Source: Pseudomonas rubra
GTDB taxonomy: Bacteria; Pseudomonadota; Gammaproteobacteria; Pseudomonadales; Pseudomonadaceae
Direction: 5' to 3'
Assembly (NCBI RefSeq): GCF_028656935.1
Contig: NZ_JAMDGZ010000047.1
Span: 113,868 to 177,867 of the forward strand
Length of the DNA: 64,000 nucleotides
A program made the position numbers and the translations under genes. Numbering within the stretch: the stretch's first letter is position 1; every line of letters begins with the position of its first letter. Positions 1 through 8,801 of the stretch are shown one piece after another. The notes under the pieces were generated by a model. The model made no database searches, was not told the origin of the DNA, and saw only the letters and a list, made by a program, of their open reading frames with translations.

Positions 1-623
1 GTGGTCATCTGGATACCTTGATCAATAAAGCCAAAGGGGCCGCCAAAGCGACCATGCAGGCGCCAGTGCGGGGTAAAGTCGAGGATACGCAGCAGATCAC
101 CCACCTGCGGCTCAGCGGCCGGTTGCCACTGGCTGAGCCCCAGAAGCAGTTCAAGGCCGGTCGGCAGTACTGCCGCTTGCGCACTGGCAGGATCAGGCGG
201 CAGCAACGCGGCCGGGACTTCGCTCAGCCAAAGCCTTCCGACGGCCGTGTCGCTCATCAGCAACGGCCAGGGCGTGCATTCACTACCCGGTAACAAACGG
301 ACGCTGTCCATTCGCTCGTAAACCAGCGCCGGTAACGGTGGCGGCACCGGTTGCGCCAATGCCTCGAACAGCTGCAATACCTGCTGCTCGCTACAGGGGC
401 GCGACAACAGCCCGGGTAGCTTGGGCATACGCAAGGCAAGCCAATCGTGAGCAACGACCAGGCCAGACCAGCGCCCCAACACCGACTCGGCGCTGAACTG
501 CAGGCAAGCGCGGTCCTGGGGTGGCGCTTCAAGCCGCAGTTGCGGCTGGTGGCGCAGGAGCCGGCGCTGCACGCTGGATTGCCCGTGGAGATGGCGCAAC
601 GCGAAGGGTTTCAACGCGAGCAT
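1..623 (-). CDS. sctQ: Type III secretion C-ring protein SctQ (SpaO-like), C-terminus cut by window edge
   Basis: The first 207 codons of a minus-strand reading frame run off the left edge of the window. The start is ATG at 623, overlapping the sctP stop by 13 bases, as expected inside this operon. The visible part is the divergent N-terminal half of SctQ/SpaO; the conserved SpoA domains would lie outside the window. SctQ proteins form the cytoplasmic sorting platform under the injectisome and receive substrate-chaperone complexes together with SctL and SctN. The call rests mainly on position: it follows SctN, SctO and SctP, exactly where spaO sits in SPI-1. The N-terminal sequence itself gives little direct support. 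Confidence 0.75.
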   Translation of the reverse strand, partial: MLALKPFALRHLHGQSSVQRRLLRHQPQLRLEAPPQDRACLQFSAESVLGRWSGLVVAHDWLALRMPKLPGLLSRPCSEQQVLQLFEALAQPVPPPLPALVYERMDSVRLLPGSECTPWPLLMSDTAVGRLWLSEVPAALLPPDPASAQAAVLPTGLELLLGLSQWQPAAEPQVGDLLRILDFTPHWRLHGRFGGPFGFIDQGIQMT

Positions 624-1408
624 TGCGCGTCGTCATCGTCTTCGTCCGGGCGCGCCCGTGATTCACCCTGCCGGCGTTCGTCGCCCTCTTCAGCCAAGCG
701 CCAGGCCTGGTGATCCAGGCGGGCGAATGGCTCGCGCAATGGCTCCAACAGGGCGGGATGACCCGGAGTAACCAGCAGGCCCTGGTGGCCTTCGGCGAGA
801 GTGACCTGCAACATGCCACTGACCCGGCCATTGTTGAAGGGCACCTGCAACCCCTCACCCGCCTTGCTTGCCGGCACCAACAAGGTCATTGCTGCTGGAG
901 CTGGCGGTGCCCCTGGAACGGGAGCCGAGATTGGTATCGGTACAGAGACTGGACGTGCCGCTGGCAAAGGCCCAGCCAATGGAACGTGCGGGTTCAGTTC
1001 GGGCTCCCCCCGAGTACCGACCAGTACAGGCATTGGCGCACTGACATGTTCAACAGGTGGCTCAGGCACTGCATTGGCCACAACCGGTATTGGCGCTTGA
1101 GTGTGCGGTGCCAACATGGGCTGGGCGATCGCTAGCGCCGGTAGCACCGCAACTTCGAGGGTGCCCGACGGTCTATGGGGCAGTCGACCTTCTGAGTTGG
1201 GCCGTGCACCCGATTGGCTCTTTACCTCTGTCTGCTGCCCCGGTGTCAGACTCAATGGCGCTTGCACCATCAACACCGACAAAGACTGCAGCAATCCCTC
1301 AGTCAGTTGCAGCGGCTCGACCTGCGCAACACATTCGTCCAGACACGCTTCGTCGTAGTCCAAAACATCCAGCGGCCGCCGGTAGTCGGTATTGATCAAT
1401 CGTTCCAT
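611..1408 (-). CDS. sctP: Type III secretion needle-length / substrate-switch protein SctP (InvJ/SpaN-like)
   Basis: 265 residues, very rich in Pro, Ala and Val between about residues 75 and 195, ending in a globular segment (GMLQVTL, GLLVTPGHP) that resembles the C-terminal part of SpaN/InvJ. Family members are early secreted proteins that set needle length and switch specificity by acting on SctU. The proline-rich middle fits an extended ruler-like region. The start at 1408 overlaps the sctO end by 13 bases and the end overlaps sctQ by 13 bases. Primary-sequence conservation in this family is poor, so the assignment depends strongly on gene order. Confidence 0.75.
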   Translation of the reverse strand: MERLINTDYRRPLDVLDYDEACLDECVAQVEPLQLTEGLLQSLSVLMVQAPLSLTPGQQTEVKSQSGARPNSEGRLPHRPSGTLEVAVLPALAIAQPMLAPHTQAPIPVVANAVPEPPVEHVSAPMPVLVGTRGEPELNPHVPLAGPLPAARPVSVPIPISAPVPGAPPAPAAMTLLVPASKAGEGLQVPFNNGRVSGMLQVTLAEGHQGLLVTPGHPALLEPLREPFARLDHQAWRLAEEGDERRQGESRARPDEDDDDAQCSR

Positions 1409-1857
1409 AGCAAGCTCCTGGCGCCTTGTTCTTCCAGTTCGTTGTCTTCGCGACGTTGCTCCTGCAGTTGCCGCTGACGCTGCAACTGCCGCAAATGGTG
1501 GCGATACTTGTCATGCCGGCGCTGGGCCGCGCGCAGTTGCAGTTGTTGTTCTGCCTGGGTGCGCTGCAATTGCTCTTGCCGCTGGCTGATCTGCGCAAGG
1601 TCCAGGGTCATGACCTGGGCTTGACGCCGCAGCAGGGCCTGACGCCGCAGCAAATCACGCAACTGCGCATAACTAAGGTGTTGCCCCTGCTCTTCGATGC
1701 GCAGTTGCCGCAACACTTCAAGCTGTTCAAGCAAGCCGCTACGTTGATCATGCAGAGCCTGCAACTGCCGGGTCGTGCCCAAAAGGCTGTGCTGCAGGGC
1801 CTGCAGGCGGCCTTCGGCGAGCCGCAGCCAGGCCTGCCAGTCAGCTGAGCAGCGCAT
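1396..1857 (-). CDS. sctO: Type III secretion stalk protein SctO (InvI/SpaM-like)
   Basis: 153 residues, almost entirely predicted coiled coil, with dense Gln, Arg, Leu and Glu throughout (for example LRQLQRQRQLQEQRRED near the C-terminus). Family knowledge: SctO is the central stalk that links the SctN ATPase hexamer to the export gate SctV, analogous to FliJ and the F1 gamma subunit. The ATG at 1857 overlaps the sctN stop by 17 bases; longer frames upstream would run deep into sctN and are unlikely. The length is close to SpaM/InvI (about 147 residues). Position between sctN and sctP matches the invC-invI-invJ order. Confidence 0.8.
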   Translation of the reverse strand: MRCSADWQAWLRLAEGRLQALQHSLLGTTRQLQALHDQRSGLLEQLEVLRQLRIEEQGQHLSYAQLRDLLRRQALLRRQAQVMTLDLAQISQRQEQLQRTQAEQQLQLRAAQRRHDKYRHHLRQLQRQRQLQEQRREDNELEEQGARSLLWND

Positions 1858-3130
1858 GCAGGCTTTGCTCCGCAAGTGCAGCATCGACCGCCAAGTCGGC
1901 GGGCTGACGCAACCACGCCTGCAAGGCATCACGGCTGTGCAGCGCCTGGTCATTGAGTGGGTCGCTGCCGGCACGGTACTCACCCAACTCCAGCAGCAGG
2001 CGCATGCCCTCGAGCCGGGCCAACCGCTCCCGAGCCTGGCTGGCCAAGGCCAGACTCGCGGCATTGCACACCTGCTGGGCAACCCGGCTGGTACTGCGCA
2101 GCACATCGATGGCAGGGAAATGACCTTTGCCCGCCAGCTCGCGACTCAAGTAAATGTGCCCATCGAGGATCGAACGGATTTCCTCGGCCAGCGGGTCCGG
2201 CTCGTCATCGCTTTCCAGCAACACCGTATAGAACGCAGTAATGCTCCCTGTGGCCGTCCCCCCGGGGCGCTCCAGCAGGCGCGGCAAGGCTTCGAACACC
2301 GAGGCCGGATAGCCTCGCCGCGCAGGCGCCTCCCCTGCGGCCAGGGCCAGGTCGCGACGTGCCCGGGCGTAGCGGCTCAAGGAGTCGATCAACAACACCA
2401 CACGTTGCCCGCGATCCCGAAAATACTCGGCGACGCTGGTGGCAACCAGCGCGGCATTGCAGCGGTCGACCGCCGCGCAATCGGAGCTGGCCTGAACCAC
2501 CACGCTGCGCCCGCAGCGTGGCGAGCTGCGCAAGCGCTGGATGAACTCGGCCACTTCACGGCCACGCTCACCGATCAGGCCGATGACGAAAACCTCGGCA
2601 TCGGTGTGTTCCACCAGGCTGTCGAGCAACGATGTCTTGCCGGTGCCGGCGGCGGCAAAAATGCCCACGCGCTGGCCGATGCCGCAGGTCAACAGGCAGT
2701 CGATAACGCGAATCGCCGTATCCAGTCGCTCGCTCACCGCGCGCCGCTGGCTGTAGTGCGGCGGCGGGTTGTCCAGGCCATAGCGATAGACCGGCTGATC
2801 CGCAGCCGGCGCCAGGCGTTCGACCACCTGCCCTCGCGCATCCAGCACCGTTCCCAGCAGGTCATCACCACAGTGCAACTGCAGGGGGGCTCCGGTTGCC
2901 ATCACCAGCGACTGCCGGGATAACCCTTGCGGCTCACCCAGCAGGCTCAACAAGGCCACGTCGGCATTAAAGCCAATGACCTGGGCCCAGGCCCGTGGCT
3001 GTGCATCGCCCCAATGCGCATAGACCTCGCACAGCTCGCCGATCGCCACTGCCGGCAGGGCCACCTCCAGCAATGGCCCCACGCATCGCCGCGGGTGCGC
3101 GCCCTGGCGGGTCAATTGTTCAAGCTTCAT
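1841..3130 (-). CDS. sctN: Type III secretion ATPase SctN (InvC-like)
   Basis: 429 residues, the usual length for SctN. The Walker A loop AAAGTGKTS lies at about 159-167, GERGRE at 187-192 and Walker B VVLLIDSLSR at about 244-253, all hallmarks of the rotary F1-beta-like secretion ATPases. The protein unfolds and detaches effectors from chaperones at the base of the injectisome. The start ATG at 3130 lies 14 bases after the sctV stop; extending further upstream would enter sctV. In SPI-1 and Shigella a chaperone gene (invB/spa15) separates these two genes, and it is absent here. The ATPase is intact and all catalytic motifs are present. Confidence 0.96.
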   Translation of the reverse strand: MKLEQLTRQGAHPRRCVGPLLEVALPAVAIGELCEVYAHWGDAQPRAWAQVIGFNADVALLSLLGEPQGLSRQSLVMATGAPLQLHCGDDLLGTVLDARGQVVERLAPAADQPVYRYGLDNPPPHYSQRRAVSERLDTAIRVIDCLLTCGIGQRVGIFAAAGTGKTSLLDSLVEHTDAEVFVIGLIGERGREVAEFIQRLRSSPRCGRSVVVQASSDCAAVDRCNAALVATSVAEYFRDRGQRVVLLIDSLSRYARARRDLALAAGEAPARRGYPASVFEALPRLLERPGGTATGSITAFYTVLLESDDEPDPLAEEIRSILDGHIYLSRELAGKGHFPAIDVLRSTSRVAQQVCNAASLALASQARERLARLEGMRLLLELGEYRAGSDPLNDQALHSRDALQAWLRQPADLAVDAALAEQSLHALLS

Positions 3131-3144
3131 GTGCCCGCCAGTCC

Positions 3145-5202
3145 CTAGAGTGTCTTGATCACATTGACCGAAATGTTCTCGGCGACTTCCGCGAACGACA
3201 TCACGTCCAGTTCGCGGAAACGGTTGTCGATCAGCTTTTTGATGTAGCGACGGACATCCACCGAACACAGCACCACTAGGTCCTTGTGCGGGATGTACAG
3301 ATCGACGAGCCCGGCGCCGACCCGGTCGAGCAGGTCCTCGACCTGGGCAGGTTCGAGGTTGACGAAATTGCCGGCAGAGGTCTGGCGCACCGCCGAGCGC
3401 ACCACCTCTTCGAACTCGGCGCCGAGCAACAGCACATTGAGCACATCCTGGCGGGCAAACTTATTGCTGATGTAACGGGCCAGCGCGGCGCGCACATGCT
3501 CGACCAGGGCAAGCGTGTCCTTCTCGCGCGAAGCCCAATGCGCCAGGGTTTCCATCACCAGCTTCATGTTGCGCACCGAGATCCGCTCGCTGATCAGGCG
3601 CTGCAGCACTTCGCTGATCTTCTGCACGGTGACATAGCGATAGACTTCCTTGAGCAGATCGGGGTACTGGCGCTCCAGTTCATCGAGCAGGCTCTTGGTT
3701 TCCTGCACACCGAAAAACTCCTGAATATTGCGCGCCAGTACCACCGCCAGGCTGTGATACAGCTCCTGGTGTGCATCGCGCAGCGGGTACCCCAACGCGG
3801 CAACGGCCTGGCTGTGGCTGTGAGCAACCCACAGGCTCTGAGCCTTGTTGCTGTCCTGCCCATGCTTGATTTCGAACCCCGAGTCCTGCAACTGTTCGCC
3901 AAAATCGAGCAAGCGATGATGGTCGAAAAACAGGTCGAACTGATCGGCACGCACTTCATTGATGAGGATGGTCACCTGATGCTCCGGCAAGGTCGGCGCT
4001 GCCCGCAGGTGCGGCTGGGCGATGCGCAGGCCGTAATCGAGAAAGAACTGGCTGCGCAGGTGCTCGGCAAAACGCGCCTGCTGCAACTCGTCCAGCCGTG
4101 GCGGTGGCACCAGCAAGAGCAACGCCAGGGTTTCGGTATTGAGCCTGTCGATATCCAGCGGCGCTTGCGCGCCTGCGTGGCCGGTGCCAGGCGCCAGGCC
4201 GCCGCCCTCGCCAGCGGCCGTCGACTGCCCGGCCTGTGCCCGGCGGTGGCGCCGCCAGAGCAGCGCAACCAGGGTGAACGCAATGAACACGAACACCGCC
4301 AACGGGAAACCTGGCAGCAAACCCACACCCAGGGCCAGCACGGCACTGACGCCCAGGACGAAGGGGTTGCCCGAGACCTGGCTGAGCATGTTGCGGCCCA
4401 GGTTCTGATCATCACCATTGACCCGGGTGACGATGAAGCCGGCGCCAATGGCGATCAGCAGCGCCGGTATCTGGGCCACCAGGCCGTCGCCGATGGTCAG
4501 CAAGGTGTAGGTCGTCAGTGCAGTGGACAGGTCCATGCCCAGTTGCCCGACACCGATAGCCATGCCGCCGATGAAGTTGACGAAGATGATCACGATGCCG
4601 GCGATGGCATCGCCCTTGATGAACTTCATCGCCCCATCGAAGGAGCCGTACAGCTGGCTTTCGCGCTCAAGCTCGCTGCGCTTGGCCCGGGCCTGAGCGG
4701 CATCGATGGCGCCGGCCTTGAGGTCGCCGTCGATGCTCATCTGTTTGCCCGGCATGCCATCAAGGGAGAATCGCGCGGCAACCTCGGCGACGCGCTCGGA
4801 GCCCTTGGTGATGACGATGAACTGGACAATGGTAACGATCGAGAAGATCACAAAACCCACCACCAGGTTTTCGCCGATGACAAACTCGCCGAAGGAGGCA
4901 ATGATCTCGCCGGCATCGGCCTGGGTCAGGATCAGGCGGCTGGTACTGATCGACAAGGCCAGGCGAAACAACGTGGTTAGCAACAGCAAGGCCGGGAAGG
5001 TCGAGTAGCTGAGGATCCGCTCGATATAGAACGAGCCCATGAAGATCAGCAACGACAGAACGATGTTCACGCCGATCAGAAAATCCACCAGCAAGGTCGG
5101 CAAGGGAATGATCAACATGGCGATGATCATCACCATCAGCGCCAGGATCAACAGCTCCGGGCGCGCCGCCAGGCGTGCCAGCCAGAGGTTCACCAGGGTC
5201 AT
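3145..5202 (-). CDS. sctV: Type III secretion export gate SctV (InvA-like)
   Basis: 685 residues, the same length as InvA. The N-terminal half contains about eight membrane segments starting near residue 15, with the FHIPEP-family signature RFSLDGMPGKQMSIDGDL around 144-161. The soluble C-terminal half forms the nonameric cytoplasmic ring that receives chaperone-substrate complexes. The ATG at 5202 lies 4 bases after the sctW stop, whereas the longer open frame upstream overlaps sctW extensively. This is the most conserved T3SS component and the firmest evidence that the locus is an injectisome rather than a flagellar system, together with the neighbouring secretin. Confidence 0.96.
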   Translation of the reverse strand: MTLVNLWLARLAARPELLILALMVMIIAMLIIPLPTLLVDFLIGVNIVLSLLIFMGSFYIERILSYSTFPALLLLTTLFRLALSISTSRLILTQADAGEIIASFGEFVIGENLVVGFVIFSIVTIVQFIVITKGSERVAEVAARFSLDGMPGKQMSIDGDLKAGAIDAAQARAKRSELERESQLYGSFDGAMKFIKGDAIAGIVIIFVNFIGGMAIGVGQLGMDLSTALTTYTLLTIGDGLVAQIPALLIAIGAGFIVTRVNGDDQNLGRNMLSQVSGNPFVLGVSAVLALGVGLLPGFPLAVFVFIAFTLVALLWRRHRRAQAGQSTAAGEGGGLAPGTGHAGAQAPLDIDRLNTETLALLLLVPPPRLDELQQARFAEHLRSQFFLDYGLRIAQPHLRAAPTLPEHQVTILINEVRADQFDLFFDHHRLLDFGEQLQDSGFEIKHGQDSNKAQSLWVAHSHSQAVAALGYPLRDAHQELYHSLAVVLARNIQEFFGVQETKSLLDELERQYPDLLKEVYRYVTVQKISEVLQRLISERISVRNMKLVMETLAHWASREKDTLALVEHVRAALARYISNKFARQDVLNVLLLGAEFEEVVRSAVRQTSAGNFVNLEPAQVEDLLDRVGAGLVDLYIPHKDLVVLCSVDVRRYIKKLIDNRFRELDVMSFAEVAENISVNVIKTL

Positions 5203-5206
5203 TGCG

Positions 5207-6307
5207 TCATCCCCGCACCGCCCAGTGCAGGCCATGCTGCCGGCGCAGGTAGAGGACCTCGGCAAACAGGGTACTGTCGGCCAGTTGCTCGAAACGCTCG
5301 GCCAGATACAACACGGCGTGATCTTCATTGAACAGTGGCCCGGGCAAGGCCAGGCAGGCCCGGCGCAGGCACTGCAGCCATCGGGCGCGTGCCTGCACAT
5401 CGGCCGTCAACATCAGCGGGCCAAGCACCTCCTGCAGCAGTTCATCCAGTGCATGCGGGCTACGCAACACACCCAGGAGCAAGACCAGACCATCCAGTTC
5501 GCTGAGCGGCAGAGGATCGCGCAACGCTGCCAGGAACAGCCGGTCGGCAGAACGCAATTGCTTCAGTTGCCCGAGCAATACCAGTACCGGCCCATATTCA
5601 TGCAGGCTGCAACTGGGGGCCTGCCCCTGGATATCGGTCAACAGGCTTTCTTCGAGAAAGCTCAGGACGCTGTGGCGGTGCTCTGGGCCATACAAGCCGA
5701 TCCATTGCTCGTAATGCTCGGCCGCACTGTCTTCGGACTCAAGAAAGTCGCGGTAGTTTTCCCGCAGCGCCGCCGCCCGCACCGCCATGCGTCGGCCATA
5801 CAAACGGGCCTTGAGCGCAGCATTGATACCGGCCTGGACCCGTCGCGGGCAGCCGCGTTCACGCAATGCCTGCTCCAATTGCTGCAGCCGCTTGCGCGTG
5901 TCAGCGGCCAGATCGGCTTGGCGCAACAGCAGGCTGAGGATCAATGCCAGGTCACTGTCATCGGTGAACAACCCGCTCGCCTCTTGTAGCAGCAGCGCCC
6001 AGGGCAATTGCCGATCCGCAGCCAGGGCCAGCAACTGACGCGCCTTGGGCGGTGCATCATCGTCCAGCACCCGTTCGAACAACTCGCTGGCCGATTCGCT
6101 TTTCAGCTCGAACTGACGCCGACGGAACTGCGCCATGACCTGCGCCAGGTCATCGCTGCTCTGTACCGCGCGCTGCAGGTGATCAGCGAGCGGATCCTGG
6201 GCGTCGTCCTGGTTATCGAGGGTTTGCGCCTGGCTCTGCGCCGCCTGCTCGCGGCTCAGCCGTGCTTGCGCCGCACGCCCGCCCAAGCCGGTCAGTACGG
6301 GAATCAC
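5207..6307 (-). CDS. sctW: Type III secretion gatekeeper SctW (InvE/MxiC-like)
   Basis: 366 residues, close to InvE (about 372). It is a soluble, mostly helical Leu- and Arg-rich protein matching the HrpJ/YopN/InvE family in character and position. Family members sit at the export gate and hold back effectors until translocators have been secreted. The start codon is GTG at 6307; it overlaps the secretin stop as GTGA, which suggests translational coupling. No signal peptide is expected or seen. Sequence conservation in the family is modest, so location between sctC and sctV carries part of the assignment. Confidence 0.85.
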   Translation of the reverse strand: MIPVLTGLGGRAAQARLSREQAAQSQAQTLDNQDDAQDPLADHLQRAVQSSDDLAQVMAQFRRRQFELKSESASELFERVLDDDAPPKARQLLALAADRQLPWALLLQEASGLFTDDSDLALILSLLLRQADLAADTRKRLQQLEQALRERGCPRRVQAGINAALKARLYGRRMAVRAAALRENYRDFLESEDSAAEHYEQWIGLYGPEHRHSVLSFLEESLLTDIQGQAPSCSLHEYGPVLVLLGQLKQLRSADRLFLAALRDPLPLSELDGLVLLLGVLRSPHALDELLQEVLGPLMLTADVQARARWLQCLRRACLALPGPLFNEDHAVLYLAERFEQLADSTLFAEVLYLRRQHGLHWAVRG

Positions 6308-7935
6308 AAGCTCACCGCACGCATGAAGGCCTGGCGCAGGCGCTCGTGCTGATCCGCTTCGAACAGCTCCTGCTTCAGGCTCTGGGGGTCAAAGGCCAGC
6401 GCATCACCGATTTCCCGCGGCTGAATCAGAAACACCCGCACTGTGTTGGCCGAACGTTGCTGACGATAACTGAACACTCGGCCGATCCACGGCAACGCTC
6501 CGAGCACCGGCACTCGGCTGACCTGCTCAGCGCTCTCGTCGCGACTGAAACCGCCAACCAGCAGGCTTTTGCCCTGCGGCACCCGGGCGACCGTGCTGAT
6601 CCGGGTGCGCCCGACGGTGGGTAGCACCGTGGGTTGCTCGGCACTACGCGGCTCCACCTCGTTGCCATCTTCGATGTTCAGCGACATCTCGATTTCATCG
6701 CCACGGGCAAAGCGCGGCAGCACGCTGACCAGGGTGCCATAGGTGACATGCTGCAGGTCGACGCTGCGCTCCCCCAGCAGCGGGGCATAAAAGGTGCGGT
6801 TGTTGTCGAAGATCGCCGGAACATTCTCTTGGGTCAGGATCACCGGGCGCGCCACCACATTGGCCAGATCGCTGCGGGCCAGGGCCGATACCCGGGCGAT
6901 AAAAGACAGACCATCGAGGGTGGTGGACGATCCGCCGTTGAGCGAGATTGAAAACTGCGAGCCGATATTGACCTGGCCCTGCCAATCCACACCCAACTGC
7001 TCCAGCGCCTCCTTCTGCAGGTCGATGATCCACAGTGACAGCTCGACATGGCGCTTGGGCGTATCCAGAGCCTCGACCAGGTTTTCGATGAAGCGCACCT
7101 GCTCCGGAAGCCCCTTGACCAGCAGGCTGTTGGTGTCCGGATAGGCCACCACACGAATGTTCGCCGCAGCCATTTGCTCCGGCGCCAATCGCTGACCCTC
7201 CCACGCTTGTTCGATCAGGTTGTCGTCCAGTGCCGAGAGCATGAGTGCCGAGTTGGGCTGCTCCTGGCCCAGGGAGTCGCGTAGGTCGACACGGGCTTTT
7301 TCGCCCTGCAACAACGACTCGATCACGCTGGCGATCCCGGCAATATTGACCGTTTGCTCACGCAGCTCATAACGCCGGTCGCCGACGAAGGTATTGAGCA
7401 GGTGAATGACCCCGACCTGCTGGCGCCCCAGCAGGATCTGCGAAGGCTCCTGATCGACCATGGCCGCCGAACGCTGGACCAGGTCGACATAGATCGGCGG
7501 CCCGGACACATAGAAGGTGCGCCGGCCATCGCCACGCAGCGGGTAGCGCGGATCGAGCAGGCCGGAGCGCCGCAGAAAGGCGCGCAAGGTATCGACACTG
7601 GTGTTGTGCAACGAAACCATGGCGCTCTTGAGTTCGGCGCTGTCATAGAGATAGATTGCCTGGCCGTCGCTGTACCAGATCAGGCCCATCTGCCTCACGA
7701 CCCGGTCGAACACCTGCTGCGCCGAGGTCATGGCGAAGTCACCGGAAATGCGTTTGCCGGCCGCCGCCTTGCTGACGATGATCGGCTTGCCCAAGGGCTC
7801 CGACAGCGCCACAAAGAAACTGCGCAAGCTTTCTTCCCGGGCACGGTAGTTATCGGCCTGAGTCGTTGCACTGTGCAACAGGCACAACACCAGGGTGCAG
7901 CACCAGATCAGCCCACGGCCATCGAAGCGGATCAT
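6304..7935 (-). CDS. sctC: Type III secretion secretin SctC (InvG/MxiD-like)
   Basis: 543 residues. A Sec signal peptide is visible at residues 1-27, ending near TQA-DN. Periplasmic N0/N1/N3 domains occupy roughly 30-300, followed by the secretin core with the typical VPVLGALPWIGRVF stretch near the C-terminus. The protein forms the outer-membrane ring of the injectisome. The start ATG overlaps the upstream regulator stop by one base (TGATG). Presence of a secretin distinguishes the system from flagellar export. The InvG length is about 560 residues, so the gene is complete. Confidence 0.94.
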   Translation of the reverse strand: MIRFDGRGLIWCCTLVLCLLHSATTQADNYRAREESLRSFFVALSEPLGKPIIVSKAAAGKRISGDFAMTSAQQVFDRVVRQMGLIWYSDGQAIYLYDSAELKSAMVSLHNTSVDTLRAFLRRSGLLDPRYPLRGDGRRTFYVSGPPIYVDLVQRSAAMVDQEPSQILLGRQQVGVIHLLNTFVGDRRYELREQTVNIAGIASVIESLLQGEKARVDLRDSLGQEQPNSALMLSALDDNLIEQAWEGQRLAPEQMAAANIRVVAYPDTNSLLVKGLPEQVRFIENLVEALDTPKRHVELSLWIIDLQKEALEQLGVDWQGQVNIGSQFSISLNGGSSTTLDGLSFIARVSALARSDLANVVARPVILTQENVPAIFDNNRTFYAPLLGERSVDLQHVTYGTLVSVLPRFARGDEIEMSLNIEDGNEVEPRSAEQPTVLPTVGRTRISTVARVPQGKSLLVGGFSRDESAEQVSRVPVLGALPWIGRVFSYRQQRSANTVRVFLIQPREIGDALAFDPQSLKQELFEADQHERLRQAFMRAVSL

Positions 7936-8651
7936 CAGCGCAAGGCTCCGACGATATCGCCGAGGCGGCTGGGTGGTACGCCCAGCAGCTCACGAACATC
8001 CCGGGAAAAATGCGAGGACGAGCAGTACCCCTGGTTCTGCGCCACTTCGGTCAACGAGCGCCCTTCGTCAATGACTTCCAACAGCGCCCGTGCCACCCGC
8101 CAACTGCGCAGCGCCGGTTTGGTCGCACCGCCCAGCGCTTGGCGGCAAAGCCTACGAAAGTGCGACACCGATACCCCATAGCGCCGCGCCAGGGCCTGCA
8201 GGCTGTCCTGGCCACGGCCTTGGTCGAGCAGATAGCGCACCAACCAGTACTCCTCGCCACTGCGCAACGCCTGGGCAAAGCGCTCATAGTCGGCGCTAGC
8301 GCGAAATGCCTGCTGGACATACCAGCGCTCAAGCGTTTGCGCACAGCGAGCAACGGGCATGTCCAAGGGCAAGCAAACCGGCACGCTCGACGCACTGGCA
8401 AGCCCCGGTACACCCTCATCGATGAACACCTGCAACTTGACCAGGACCTGACAGCTGATGGCACAAAAATCGGCGGGTTCCCCCTCCCATTGCCAACCAT
8501 CGGCGACCACCAGCAACCCTTGCCAATCGGCTGGCAAACACTGCGGCCGACCTTGCGCATACCAACGTAACGGGCGACTGCCAATAGTCACATGCCAGAC
8601 CCCCTCGGCCAGATGCTCGGACAGTGCAAGGTTTGGCAGCGGTTCGGACAC
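7935..8651 (-). CDS. AraC-family transcriptional regulator, InvF/MxiE-like
   Basis: 238 residues from a GTG start at 8651, preceded by a GAGG ribosome-binding site about seven bases away. A longer frame to 8786 exists but begins in the divergent promoter region. The C-terminal third carries two helix-turn-helix motifs of the AraC type (LARRYGVSVSHFRRLCRQ, then VAQNQGYCSSSHFSRD). InvF-family regulators act with an SctW- or chaperone-dependent signal to switch on effector genes. Its position as first gene of the operon copies invF-invG-invE-invA. It probably regulates this T3SS; the cofactor chaperone (SicA-like) is not in the window. Confidence 0.85.
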   Translation of the reverse strand: MSEPLPNLALSEHLAEGVWHVTIGSRPLRWYAQGRPQCLPADWQGLLVVADGWQWEGEPADFCAISCQVLVKLQVFIDEGVPGLASASSVPVCLPLDMPVARCAQTLERWYVQQAFRASADYERFAQALRSGEEYWLVRYLLDQGRGQDSLQALARRYGVSVSHFRRLCRQALGGATKPALRSWRVARALLEVIDEGRSLTEVAQNQGYCSSSHFSRDVRELLGVPPSRLGDIVGALR

Positions 8652-8801
8652 CGGGGATCCTCGGGCAATAATCGATAAGGCAATAATCGATAAAGAGGGC
8701 CAGCTTGCACGAGCCCTGCGCGGCAATCCTGATGGAAAGCTGATGGACCTTGGCACAGGCCTTGCTCCACAGCGTTGTATCGACACAGGAGAACTTCACA
8801 G
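8652..8801. promoter_or_regulatory. Divergent promoter region between the T3SS operon and nasS
   Basis: About 150 bases separate the T3SS regulator start from nasS. The region contains a perfect 15-base tandem repeat (8664-8693) and an AGGAG ribosome-binding site for nasS near 8787. No confident sigma-70 or sigma-54 element could be fixed by eye. Two unrelated systems, secretion and nitrate sensing, share this short spacer, which marks the junction between accessory and core DNA. Confidence 0.5.
8664..8693. repeat. Perfect 15-bp tandem duplication upstream of the T3SS regulator
   Basis: GGCAATAATCGATAA occurs twice without a gap at 8664-8678 and 8679-8693. Each copy contains the palindrome ATCGAT. 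It lies 12 bases upstream of the GTG start chosen for the AraC-type regulator, so it could be in its 5' untranslated region or promoter. If the longer start were used it would encode a five-residue repeat (LSIIA twice). Confidence 0.9.

Noticed and set aside
3131..3144. Hidden small chaperone gene between sctV and sctN
   Set aside because: Only 14 bases are available, and the upstream extension of the sctN frame merely overlaps sctV.
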